The position numbers and the translations under genes were made by a program. The notes under the pieces are model-generated. The model ran no database searches. It worked only from the letters and a program-made list of their open reading frames with translations, and was not told the origin of the DNA. A DNA stretch of 64,000 nt, from contig CM067522.1 of NCBI GenBank assembly GCA_034509495.1, forward strand, positions 21,203,935 to 21,267,934. Reading direction: 5' to 3'. This DNA is from Acestrorhynchus altus. Its lineage: Eukaryota > Chordata > Actinopteri > Characiformes > Acestrorhynchidae. The number at the start of each line of letters is the position of its first letter. Position 1 is the first letter of the stretch. Shown one piece after another: positions 49,780-63,500 of this stretch.

Positions 49780-50610
49780 ATTAAACTTCATTCTTCTTTA
49801 ACCATTCTTTGCTAGAGCCATGTGCTTAGGGTCTTTGTCTTGATGCACGACCCACATTTTACTGAGATTCAGCTCACAGATGTCCTGATATTTTCATCAA
49901 GAATTCTTTGTTCCATCAATGATGGCAAGATATCCAGGTGCAGCAAAAAAAACATGATACCAAACCATGATACTGCCACCACCACGTTTCACAGAATGTT
50001 TCACAAAGTTTTTCTGCTTTCTGTAAACGTTTTCTCATTTACACCAAAAATAGAATAGAATAGAATTTTATTGATCCCTTGGGAGGGTTCCTTCAGGGAA
50101 ATTAAGGAATTAAATATCTAAATTAAATTAAATTAAATGTCTATTTTGGTTTCATCCGTCAGCCACACATTGCTCATTTTTCTGGTTTGTCCATGTGATC
50201 ATCGTCAAATTGCAGATGGGCAGCAACGTTCATTTTGGAGAGCAGCAGCTTTCTCCTCACAACCCTGTCCTGCTCACCAATGTTGTTCATTGTTCTCCCG
50301 ACGGTGGACTAAACATTAAAATTAACCAGTGTGAGACCTTTAGTTGCTTAGATGTTCTCTTCGGTTCCTTTGTGAGCTGACGGACTATTACACACCTTGC
50401 TCTTGGTGTGATCTTCGGTGGAGCACTCCTGGGGAGGGTAATAATGGTCTTGAAAGCTCTCCATTTGTACACAATCTAACCTTTTCCAGCCTGATGAGCA
50501 TCAACAACTCATCTCCTTCGTTCATGTTGTGATACACTTCCACAAACATGTTGTGAAGCTCAAACTATGATTAGACCCCTGTTCTCTAAATAAAACAGGA
50601 CATTCACTCG
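49780..50610 (-). mobile_element. Family C Tc1-like remnant with an inserted retroelement tail
   Basis: Shares long strings with 43900-44600, such as tgctcttggtgtgatctt, gagcactcctggggagggta and tttgtgagctg. At 50050-50130 it is interrupted by tagaatagaattttattgat and cccttgggagggttccttca, a common fish LINE/SINE 3' tail, which therefore arrived later. Confidence 0.8.
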
Positions 50611-51972
50611 GATTCTTATCCTCTAAAAATAAATGAGCAAGTGTAATATTTCTCGAAAATTCAAACAGGTTTTCGATTTGACCACCAACGCTAAATCTGT
50701 GCTGTGGCCCAAAGGCTCTGGGTGGCCCGAATGCCCCCCAGGTCCAGTTGCACTTCCTGGCAGGGAGGTTTAAGAGTGCCTGCTTCTACACTAAATGAGC
50801 CTCTTTGTGCTGCTGTCCAAAACTTCGCCTTCGTTCCGTCTTCCATTTCGTCCCCTCTATCTTAGGGTCAGCAGAGATCACTCGGAGGTAGAAAGATGGC
50901 CATCGCGCACACAAAACTACTTTTCCGAGTCGTATTACAAGGAAAAGTGCACTTTCAACTGTAAACTGTCCAAATAAAGACTAGATTTATAGACAAGGAT
51001 TTCCAGGCAGTTGCAGGACGTATGAAGGACTACAAAAACCAGGCTGTTTATATGATTTATTAACAAATAGCCGATACAGTCCCCACAGAAGCGATCAGCT
51101 TTCTCTCTGTGGCCACGACATAATCGTACAGTAGCACAGAACGATGAGGCTGTATTCATATTTCATTTGGGTTACAGTCCTTTAACTGCATAGTGGCAGC
51201 AAAACCAGTTACTGATGACAAGAAGGTCAAAGAACAAGGTTTTAGAAATAAATAGTTCTGAGCATTTCATATTTACAGTGTACAGTGTATGAAAAAAAAA
51301 AAAAAAGGACTGGAAGTACTAACGTGCAGTACAATATCATAAACGGCCTGTTACACAGTATAAACAGAAACATACGACAGTTATATTTGTCAAATACCCC
51401 CATCCACAGTCACGTGACGTCTTAAATATGTAGCAGAGAACGGAATTACCATGTTACAGCAGTAGTAACCCTAAAAATACGCAGACAAATAGCAGATGGG
51501 TTTGGTTGCTGTCGGTGACGTACATTCTTCACTTATCAGCACGGATGTGCCAGTCGTTAAAGTATTACCTCTCTGAAATCGAACCTGTACATCACTACGG
51601 TCCAGACAAAGCCTACGTTATTGGACCGTCCTCATCATTTTCACAATCTACAGGAAGGAGGAGCACATAGACGGGGGAACCGGCGTGAACAGGGAGAAAT
51701 AAATGAACAGGTGAGAAGAGTAAAGAAGAAATAAGAAGAGGAACGCCGAGAGGAGGTGAAAAGGAAAAAGCAAGAGATGAGGAGGGACGAAAAGGGAAGA
51801 GCCAGAGACAGAAGAACTGAGAAGGAGAGAGACAAGGAGAGAAGAGCAAAAGCTCACAAGAGGTAAAAAAAAAAAAAAAGTAAGCTGAAAAGAGAGAGAG
51901 AGGTGAGGAGAGAAGAGCCGACAGAAGATGAAAAGTGAAGAGCCGACAAGAGACAGAGAGTTTAGAGGAGGA
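50610..51972. other. 3' flank of lztr1
   Basis: No coding exon. On the minus strand an AATAAA lies at 51061-51056, about 0.9 kb past the lztr1 stop, and is a candidate polyadenylation site (inference). A purine-rich tract (gagaagag types) fills 51640-51960 and would be the start of the 3' UTR as a pyrimidine-rich stretch. Confidence 0.4.
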
Positions 51973-54520
51973 CTATATGTCGGAGCTCATCTCGGCACAC
52001 TGTTTATCTGATATGTGTGATGCCAGAGACTCTATGATGTCCAACAGCAGCGGCTGGCTTAGTGATCGCAGGTTGGGGAGCTTGGACACCTTTAGGGGAA
52101 GGAGAGCAAAACAAATAAACAAACAGTAAACAAAACAATACAAGCCAAACAGGAGTGCAAAACAACCAGCAATCAATGAAATGAAATGAATCAAAACGGA
52201 TCCAAATAAAGGCTAATAAACAGAATCTGGACTTATGGCACTTTTATTATGGTGAGTGGCAGCTTCATGCTTCATGCAATCACTCATAAGACACACCGCT
52301 GTACCGCGCGTACACTGCGAAGCACAGACAAAAGCATTTCTTTCTGTATTGATCGCAATATTGATCACAGTGCCAGCCGTCGTGTAAATGTCACGGATCC
52401 TCAAAGCTGACCTCTCTCCAGCAGATCTTAAATCCTGAATTTCTTTAAGCGCTCGGTCTCTGATTCTCCTGATCAGATTAATGACTACACTGATTAGAAC
52501 CCATGGGGTCACCGGTTTGGTTATCCAGGGCCACGTAGCCAACACACCCTCAGAGCACCAGTCAGCAGCACACCCACCTTGATGAACTGGTGCACTATAA
52601 TATGGAGGCAGTGCTTCTTCATGTCCAGAGCCTGAGTCTTATCAGCTGCCTCCAATATCTGAAAACAAGACGGAGGACAAACACACGAGAAAACATATTA
52701 TTCTTTTTTTAATTTCTAATTTAAATACAAAATAATCCAAAACATGCTTTGAGCGCCCCCTCATGGACATCTGTACAAATCTGTGCTAAAAAGCGAGTAG
52801 AGTCCAGCAGTGTAGGTACCATGGAGTGGAAATACGCCAAAATATGACCTGGGTGGTTCAGTCAGACATTCCCTGCAGCTGTATGATTCCATAGTGCAGA
52901 AGCAGCCTTCCGGCCCGGAGTGGGAATGATAGAAATGCCTTTCTCCCAGTTACAGGCAATGGAGCACCAACGTGATTCTGAAGCTGATATTATGCACAAA
53001 CCCTTCAAAAAGAAAGACAATGTCCTCTTTTCCACTGTAGGGCCTGAAGGGCGTTCTGGTGGCTTGTTTTCTGTTATCGTGATGATATTTCGAGTGTATC
53101 GTCGATCCATGGACAGTGCTTAAAGAATTGATTAATTACAGTGTAACGAGTCCAGTTTACTTGGATATAGTGCAGCTAATTTCAATAAACATTACCGCAC
53201 AAGTTCCAGGATAGAGTTTGAATATCAGTTTTTAAGAAATCTTCTACTAAAGCACTTTGTCTGCATGTCAAAATATAACAAATGGTTACTATGGTTAAAA
53301 AATTATTGCGATACCGTATTTTTACCATATGACCCATCCCAGCCTCCAAGCCACCATTCATTTATTTGCAGATGTGCATCATTTAAACTCGCAGTGCAAT
53401 CCATACCTGCAGGACGTTCTCCACAGTGACGTTCATCTCCAGATTCTGCTTGCAGTAGGCCTGCAGTCTATTGTTGGAGAAGCCATAATAATACGGTGCT
53501 GAGAACAGGTACCTGTGTTCCGGTTAAGGACAAACCCGCAACGGCACTGCTGTTGTCCTGTTGGCCATGAACTACTTTCGGTAAAAATCCTTCAAATATG
53601 TTTAGATATTTACATGATTTTATTACGTAAAACAAATCACGGCCTCTGTATCTCTCGCCAAGAAGTCCTGAGTATGAACCAAAACGAAATATACCGGCCA
53701 GTACGAGGCTTCATGTCCACCAGCAGAAAAAGGACAACTACTGCTCTGTGAGATCAGTCAAGTTAGGTTGATATTGGGTAATCAGTGTCCTAACGTCCTA
53801 AAAAGGACATTTTCATAATCAGTGTGTGAAGGGATCGTCTATAAAGTGCGGACAGTGTTAAAAAAGTAAACTATTTCTAGAAGAATATAGATAGACAGTC
53901 TAAACTGCCATTAGCTCATACTGGTGCTACCGGTCCAGTTTCCCAGTTCAACGAAAAGCCTACTGACGAGTCCCAGAGCTGTGCATTCACTAAATACATT
54001 AGCAACTTCGAACATTTCTAAATCCGCTGTTTGAAGGATACAGGGAATCCTCTGGTGGCATGTTGACGTCCCCATAATAAATATAACGCAGCATGGACTC
54101 AAAGGCCTGTTTGCTGGGCACCATTTCCCCAATGGAGATGTTCACCTGTCCATCCTCAGGCATGAATGAGCGGAACATTGCCTCAAAGTAGCTGTAATGA
54201 GAGACAACCAGTAAGGACAACTGATAACCAATCAGTGTTAAGTCATCCTGGACCAGAGGAACTACTGTAATACTGATATCTGTGTTCTGTTTATAATTCG
54301 GTCTTAGTTCCTAAACTTCTAAAATCTTGCAAACAGCGTCAAACCTAGAACGAGCAGCCAGTATGGCTTTGTGAGCAGGCCGAGGATGTCCATCTAGCAG
54401 CAGGATGATGTCACAGAATTCCCGTCCTGCTCCTTCCAGATAAGCTTTCATGTCTTGCACGAGAGATGTGCCTGAAAAACAAATCATAACAAAATAGGAA
54501 GTAAGATTTTGTACTTATAT

Positions 54521-54582
<62 letters not shown>

Positions 54583-57500
54583 TCCAAAGTTATGAAGCCT
54601 AGAATACCAGGATGTAGGTGCTCAGAACCTGCAGCATGCATCGTGAACATGCATCATGAGCGTATTCAGGAATTTATACAGCATCATGAAACATTACGAT
54701 AGTGAAGTGAATGATTTATCGTGCCCCCCCTGGTGTTTAGGTCTGACGAGTGTGTATGTTCATACCTATGTCCACTGGCTGGTCAGAATACACTCTGGGA
54801 GGTGGCTGCTGTTTTCGTCTCACTATTTCCACAATGAGAGGAGTGGAAAGGTGCTCAAACTCCTTGGTCATAATCACCTGGTTAAAGTGGGTCTCCTTCA
54901 CCACAAAGTTAAGGCAATGCTCCTGTGGACAGAAAGGACGAGGACAACAGGAAAGATTTAATGTTTGGTTGGGCCACTGGCCAGGAAGACCATTTATTCT
55001 GTTTTGCAAAGTAAAAGTCCTTTCAATATGAAAAGATATTTCAACAAATACAATTGAAGATGCGACAGATATGTAAATAGTGGTCACTGTATCTGGACCT
55101 GTGGTACTGTGACCCGTCCACAAGGCATACAGATCTAAAATGTAAACAGAGACACATCTGATAAACATATTACAACCTGTAGTTTGATCAAATATGCCTC
55201 TGATAACTGGATTATATTTTAAAATAAGGAATTGCAACTCAAATTCATATTTGTTTAGTTTTTAAATGGTCAGTTTTGGTGGGTTATATGGGCTGCAAGT
55301 TGGGAACCACGGTTCAACTCTATTATGAAGGTCAAAGGGCCTCCATTTATTAAAGCAAAATGGACCTTCGTGATTTACGAACGCTGCATAGACACTCTAT
55401 TAACATTCACACATGCTACGAATAAACTAACACCAATAAGGGAAAAAGCTACTGGAATAACAGGATGCATGTGCTTGTCGAGTGTAGTTTGGTTGGATTT
55501 TGCTGGAAATATTTCCTCAGAGTCACGTGACAGATGCCTACAGCCTTTTCGAACTGCCGCCATTTGGATCATGGCCGGGCACCCATCGCCGGTTCAGATG
55601 CAATGGTCGGGAGACACCTGCGCCGACCAGCAGCACACTTGTATCTGATGTGGTAAGAGCGCCATCTACCCTAACATTTTGACTCATTAATTACCTTAAG
55701 CTGGTCCAGCTGAAGCTTATTTGCATTCTCGCACACACTGAGCACGTTCCGCAGGTCGACTGAGGCTTCGATGTACTGCACGCATAACTGCTCCAGCCGG
55801 GAAAGCTTGAAACTCAGGGCCAGTTTATACACATCCATAATCAACAGGACATCCTGAACGTGGCCTGTTGGATAAGAAGGACGCAGTCATCAGGAGTGTT
55901 TGAATGTCTTTACTGAACCATTCCATGAAAACAGGACACATCGTGTATTTTTGGACACCCCTTCTAATGAACATCCATGAGCACATAGATGTGTAAATGT
56001 CCAGTTCCTGTAGAAACGTCCAGGCAATAGAATACCTTCTTACCTGAATACCTTCTAGAATACCTTCTTACCTGCCTCTCCAGTAACCTTACTTTCCCTG
56101 AGGGAACCCTCCCAAGAGATCAATAAAGTTCTATCTAATCTAATCTCTAATCTAGAATAGGACTCTTTGGGGGAGATAAACATACAAGAACCTATTGGCA
56201 CCATGTCTAATGCCAGGCGTGGCCTAAAGGGGTATAAAGCAGTGGAGGAGTGGAACGGTGTTCTCTGGAATGATGGAACCCCAATCAGTACTTTTGGGAA
56301 GGGTGAGCTGGGGAGTTGGGAATCTAACAAAGAATTCCCTGGACATTAGAGTCAGATCATTCTCTTGATTTCAGAAAAGAACAATGAATATGCAGGTGTC
56401 CTAATACTTTTGCCCACAACAGCTATATGATCAGTAACTACACTGTTATATGCTGCCTAAGCTCTAAACCCTTCATGAAGTGTGGAATGAGACAGCCTAC
56501 CTCTGCGGGGATACTGGATCTTATCCGTGTACAGGAACTGCATCAGCACCTCAAAGGGCTGAGCCTCCGCCTCCCTGATGGAAACCTCCAGCAGAGGAGG
56601 AGCTCCTGTAGACCTGCCAGTGCTGGGGCTGTCCTTCGGTTTGGTCACCAAGGACTCATCACCGTCCTCACCTGCTTCCTGCTTATTCTTCTACATATAG
56701 AGTTAGACAGTATTTTAGAACCATCCAATAAAACTGTTCTAAATAAACATCTACAGCACTAATTCCATTATACTTAAAGAACAACACCAGTGGCCCTTCT
56801 TCAGTCGCTGGTCAAACACTATCAAAAGACACACAATCATCTACCGGACTGTGTTTCTGATACAGTTTCAGTAACTATACTGCTGCTGATCTTTAATACC
56901 GGCTACCGGACTGTGTTTCTGATACAGTTTCAGTAACTACACTGCTGCTGATCTTTAATACCGGCTACCGGACTGTGTTTCTGATACAGTTTCAGTAACT
57001 ACACTGCTTTAATACCGCTAATCGACTGTAAGGCGCTTCATACAGTTTCAGCAACTACACTGCTGATCTTAATACCGGGCTACCGGACTGTGTTTCTGAT
57101 ACAGTTTCAGTAACTACACTGCTGATCTTTAATACCGCTACCGACTGTGTTTCTGACAGTTTCAGTAACTACACTGCTGATTCAATACTGCTACCGGACT
57201 GTGTTTCTGATACAGTTTCAGTAACTACACTGCTGATCTTTAATACCGGCTACCGGACTGTGTTTCTGATACAGTATCAGTAACTACACTGCTGATCTTT
57301 AATACCGGCTACCGGACTGTGTTTCTGATACAGTTTCAGTAACTACACTGCTGCTGATCTTTAATACCGCCACCGGACTGTGCGTTTCGATACAGTTTCA
57401 GTAACTACAATTGCTGTTGATCTTTAATACCGCTACCGACTGTGTTTCTGATACAGTGTCAGTAACTACACTGCTGCTGATCTTTAATACCGCTACCGGA

Positions 57501-60500
57501 CTGTGTTTCTGATACAGTTTCAGTAACTACACCGTTGATCTTTAATACCGCCAATCGGACTGTGCGTTTCTGATACAGTTTCGTAATTACACTGTTGATC
57601 TTTAATACCGCCACCGGACTGTGTTTCTGATACAGTTTCAGTAACTACACTGTTACTGATCTTTAATCGCTACCGGATCGTGTTTCGATACAGTTTCAGT
57701 AACTACTAATTGCTGCTGCTGATCTTAATACCGCTACCGACTGTGTTTGATACAGTTTCAGTAACTACACTGTTACTGATCTTTTAATACCGCTACCGGA
57801 CTGCTTCTGATACAGTTTCAGTAACTACACTGCTGATCTTTAATACCGCCACCGGACTGTGTTTCTATTACAGCTCTTTCAGTAACTACACTGCCGCATC
57901 AGAGATCAGTGTAAGCCTACTCTCTGGGTCGATCTCTGGCCTGGAAGAATCTTCTTTCGCAACCACTGGCAGCGTGCAGTTACTATTGCAATATGGCCCA
58001 GAACCCGCTCTTCTCTCTAGGTTCAGTAGTTGAGAGAGTTTGAAATGTTTGAAATACATGAATTCAGAAGACAAACAGAACTTCAATAAACAGATATAAC
58101 ATTCTGCTGTTCATTAATTAAATTATATTCATCAAAAACAGCTGCACCCTGAAGAAATCAACCGATTCCTCATTCAACACTCATCCACACACTGCTGCCG
58201 TCCCAAGATCTCCAGACCCGTCCCTGATTGAAAATGTGTGGGATGTTATTGGACGCTCTATCAACACTCCACCCCTACCACACCATCTGCAGAACTGAGT
58301 GAGAACATTCAAGCTGCATGATGGATCATCACAGGACACCATTAGGAACCTCTACACCCTCATGCAGAGACGTCTGGCATGTTGCGTTAAACCCGAAGCC
58401 TGAGACACTAAAACCCACCTCTCCTAGGATGAACTCCACATCACAAAACTGTCGGTTCTCCCATAGCTTGCCGTAGTCTTCATGAAGGGTGCATTTTGGA
58501 TAACAAGAGAACTAAAAGAAGGAAAACAATGGGTAAAGAAGCCAGTAGTCATAGTCATACTGACAACTAATAACAGTAATCAGCTGAATTTTAATGGTAT
58601 TAAGGACCCGTAACAACAGGGCGAGTTAAGGGGGTAAACTGCTCACCTGAAACCTGTACATCTCGCCACTGCGAACATTGTTGTCGACTGTTCCTCCAAA
58701 GATGTACATGGCATCGTGGGATACAGCTGCTGCATGGAACAGTCTCCCACTTGGCATCTGGAGAGCAACATATGCAAAATTAGGCCCATTAACAAAAATC
58801 TGATTTCTGCAAAATCATGAAGATGTGTCTCAGACAAACACTTCAGGTGTGCTTTGAGTTTTGGCACAACAATCCATAAACATGGTTCCCCTGCTGCTCC
58901 TAAAAAGCTCTCAGAGGTCTCTGATTTTGGGTAGTGAGAGGAGGAGCATCATCGAACTGCGAAAAGCAGGATGGTGCTTTCAACGAATGTCTTGAATCAA
59001 ATCCAGGTTCTGTTCGGAATCCAACAGTGGCTTGCAGCAACACACTGCCCAAACTGCTGTCGCACACTCCTAGTAGTGGTCGTACCAAACGAGGGACACC
59101 AACAGCTCAACCATATGTGCAGGACATCCTACACGTGTGATGCCTCTCGGCAGGACTTCTAACTGGCATTCTTCAGCAGGATAATGCTCCCACACACAGC
59201 AAGCGTTTCCCAGGAACGTTTCCACCAGATTTATCACCAACGCTACGGTGAAGAACGTGACCTCAGTTCAGATGCCTATGAGTGTCTACAGGCCCAGATC
59301 TATTCTCCATTCAACAACTCTTCATGGTGCAGGAATTTTTAGGCTACTTTCGGGACTTTTAAGGAGCTAGTTGGGTTGGGTATGAATCTTAAACGTTCTC
59401 CAATCACCTCCGATTTATGGCATTACCTCACTGTCTGTGCTTGATAATAATCTTCATGTTCGTGAATCCACATCATGGCAGTGAAGCTCATTGGGAAGCG
59501 GTGTTATCTGGTCATTCCTCCAAGACGTAAAGGTGCCGGTCGCATCGCCACTTATGACGCCATAGCCTCTGCGCGGAGGGGCCATCCTCCCAAAGTGCTC
59601 AGTCGGGACACGCTGGTCCATCTGTGGACATTCAGAATTCCGAAATTTGTATGTAGTATTGGCAGGTTTTGGAAGTTGGGGACCTCTATAAACTCAGTTA
59701 CTGTTGGGTTTGATGATTACGCCTAAAAGGCAATATCTGCAGGCCCACCATCCACCGTACCACGTTTACCCTGTTACAACCTAACCTAGACTAGGCTTGT
59801 AACCCAGTTTTCGTGGAAGACTACAGTATTAATATTTTCCGTATTTTCGTACTGAAAGAAATACCGAGTATGAAGTGTTTCGTTGACATACTTACATGTG
59901 ACCTTTAAACTCAAACTGGAAAAGGTTGTTGGTGATCTTGGCTCCACTTTGGCCAGAGAAGACAACATCTGTCCCACACAGCCACTGGGAAGTTGCAGCA
60001 GGAGGAGGAATCTCACTCACTCTGTTCACCCAGGAGCTACGCGGTCAAACATATCATAGTTGCTATGGTATCACTACGGTGTGATCGGAATTAATTCCCT
60101 CTGCTCACAATCAGACCAGAGTCGGAATGGTATCGATATCTCAAACTGTGGGATGAATTACTCTAAAATTACAGCTGCACATTGTGCTTCAAATCCCAGG
60201 TCATGCTGAATGCCAACAGCAGCTGGAGTGTGAGGAGCAAAACTGACACCCTCAACGGGTGGGTGATGCCTTCCTGTGTATGTTGGCTGGCACAGGCGTC
60301 TGTTAGCCACTGTGTACGAGCTGGGGGCCTGGCACTTTCCTCCGAGCATATTGGCTGAAAAGTGGGAAGTGACTGACTTCTACTAGTGTCGGGAACATCG
60401 TACCCAGGCAGGGTTACGTAACTGGCACTTCCAAATTGGGGAGGAAACTTGGATAAAATTATAAGGATGAATATAAATGATAGAAAGTTAGGAAATGAAA

Positions 60501-63500
60501 CAGCACTAAACATCGTAATTAACTGTGAATAATCAAATCAGTCTTTTGCATTAATTCCAAATCAGATGATTTAGTATTTTTATATTATATTTGAATAAAG
60601 TAGCCCCGGAAAACCTTGCTCACCTCTTCCGCTTCTGCTCACTTCATCCTGAAGGCCAATGGTCCATGCTCGTTTCTCTGAGGAGAGAAACACACGCGCC
60701 TACACCTTTCTCATGTCACTGTGAAATCACAACACAATCGCTATAATGACAATGTGCTTTAAATTCATCATGAACTCACCTTGCATTTCCATCATAACCA
60801 GCAAAAATCCACAGCTTGTCATTATAGACTGTGGCACCGTGAGCAGACCTGGCTACTAACCTGAAACACACGTACTACAGAAGCTAGAAAAACAGCATCA
60901 CACCCATCGTGGTGAAGCAGTTCTTCAGATCCAGCTGCAGTACCGCACTCTCAGCCCCCTACTCTCACAGCAAAATACACTAGTCAAAAAATCTGGACTG
61001 ATCAGTATTTATTGATCTACCCATACAGAAGTGGTGTCTCCCAGTTTGGCGTTGATTTAACTCATCGCCCAGACGCTCTCTGCATGGAGGTGCAGAGGTT
61101 CCTAATGGTGTCCTGTGATGATCCATCCCATGCAGCTTGAATGTTCTCACTCAGTTCTGCAGATGGTGTGGTAGGGGTGGAGTGTTGGTAGAGCATCCAA
61201 TAGCATCCCACACATTTTCAATCAGACATAGGTCTGGAGATGAGACCAACCACGGCGTAGCATCTGTGGCCTTCAGCAGATGAGATTTTGAGATCGCAGC
61301 AGTGTGGACGAGTGCCATCCTGTTGGAATAGAGCACCGGAGTGTGTTCAGAAAAGGTAGAACCACTGGTTGCAGAACCTCATTCACGTAACGTTGGTCTG
61401 TGAAAGTGTCTGTAATGAAGACCAAAGCTGATCTGGCATCGTACGAAATTACACCCACACCACGACACCAGACCTTCTGGATGTGCGCCAACAAATCATT
61501 GACCTTGTTGCCGATTCTCCACTGAGACATACGCGGGACTCGTCACTGAAAATGACACCCTGTTCTTTTTATTAACCAATTTATATTTTAATAACTTATT
61601 TATAAGTTAATTTGTGATGGTTCTGAAGCATTACGCAGAACATTAGCAGGGATCTCCGGGGCTGAGAGTGAGGCGCTGAGGCTCTGCAGACGGACCCTTC
61701 TCATAGTATGTCCTTACCTCCCCTCCACCTTCCACTCTGTCCACTGTCCGCTGGCAAATGAACAAACAGACTGTTTCTGTTCTTCAGATTGAGTTTGAGA
61801 TATCTCCTGTACACCTGAAACATCACACAGTCACATACATGTCACAGCTCAGTGTCATGCCAAACAGTCTTCGCCTCCAAACAAAAAACCACATGAAGAT
61901 CTCAGAGCCACAGCTGGTCACTAGTACCACCTGCTGGAAGAAAGGTTTCTGAGATGTTCTGCCACTTCATTCTGCATGAAGATGGGAACCGATAACCATC
62001 TGAAGACCTGGAGATTGATACCGCACTATGAAAACTCTCCTTACCTGGTCGGTGGGTGTTTATTTCTCAGTAAAACACTAATATTAGAATAAACACTAAT
62101 TACATTCCTACGAAACATTGATTTCCCATCACGGTGTTCATTAAAATGAGAAAGCAGAACCACGATTAATAAAAACACCTACCGAACACAAAACATGCTG
62201 CTTCCGCATAATTAAGCAGCAGGAGTGGTGATATCTGGTGCTGGTGAGTACCAGTGGTAAAAGTTCGAATCAGTTTAAACAGAAACGCTATCATGTCCAT
62301 TCACCCTGTTCTTCAGTGGTCAGGACTCAACAGGACCAGCACAGAGCAGCTATGATGTGGGTGGTGGGTCATTCCTCAGCACTGCAGTTCACACTGACAT
62401 GGTGGTGGTGTGTTAGTGTGTGGCTGCTGGTTCGAGGGATCAGACGCAGCAGTGCTGCTGGAGTGTTTAAACTCTCTGTAGTGTCACTAAGCACCGAGAA
62501 CAGTCCACCAACCAGAAATGTCTCTGCTAACAGCATCCTGTGGGCAGCAATCGAGCACTGATGAAGGACTAGAGACTCACCTCAACACAAACTGTGCAGA
62601 AACAGATGAGCTTCTGCCCTGACTCACACTCCACAGCGTGACACCGGTAGGAGTGTCTAATAGAGTGACAGTGAGTGGACACAGGGTTTAAACACTCCAG
62701 GTACTGCTGTCTGATCCAACGCACTAGCAACACACTAACACACCACCACCATGTCAGTGTGATCAGAAAAGTTGAGAGAATGACCCACCACCCACATAAT
62801 ATCTGCTCTGTGGTGGTCTCTGTGGGGTCCTGATCATCGCATCAGGTGAAAGGAGGAGAATAAAGTCTGCAGAGAAACAGATGAACTACTGTCTGTGATT
62901 ATAGAACTACAAAGTTGCAAAAATTGAAAATTGTCATTTATCACAATTATTTCTGGGACAATAAACGATCCAAAAAAACAGCTTTTGTGTCAGTAGTGGC
63001 TCTCCTGATACCAATTTATTACCATGAACAGTCCTTCACATCGGTTACAGGTCATTAAGCATGTTTTTTCCCAAAAGAATCATGTGAGATTTGGTCGCAA
63101 GCCCATCCGGGATTTCATCCACTACAGGCAGCAGCAGTGTCCAGTTCTACCATTGTCCCTCCAAACACATAGATGGCATCCTCGGTAGGCCACTACTGTG
63201 CTACCACAGTCTTTGCTAGGGGAACAGAGATCGGTCACCGTTATCTCACCAGTTGGGGGGGTGAGGTGGGCAGGTGGGGGGTAGGTGTGACTGAGGTGGT
63301 GGTGTTGGGGAGGAGGGGGCGTGGTGGGCAGGGCAAGGTGAGGTAGGCAGGTGGGGGTGGAGGTGGGGGTGAGGTGTGGCATAGGTGGTGGAGCTGGGCA
63401 GGGTGGGGTGTGAATGGGGAGGTGGGGTGTGTGAGTGGGGCCTGGGTGGGAGTGTGGTTAAAGAGATCCTGTCCTACCTTGCCCCCACGAACTCGTCGCA

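Noticed and set aside
54737..55237. 166-codon minus frame taken as one exon
   Set aside because: Only 54922-54766 is lztr1 coding sequence; the rest is read-through into the intron across the acceptor at 54923.
59475..59726. Forward frame at 59.5 kb
   Set aside because: It is the antisense shadow of a damaged Kelch exon of lztr1, which explains its protein-like look.
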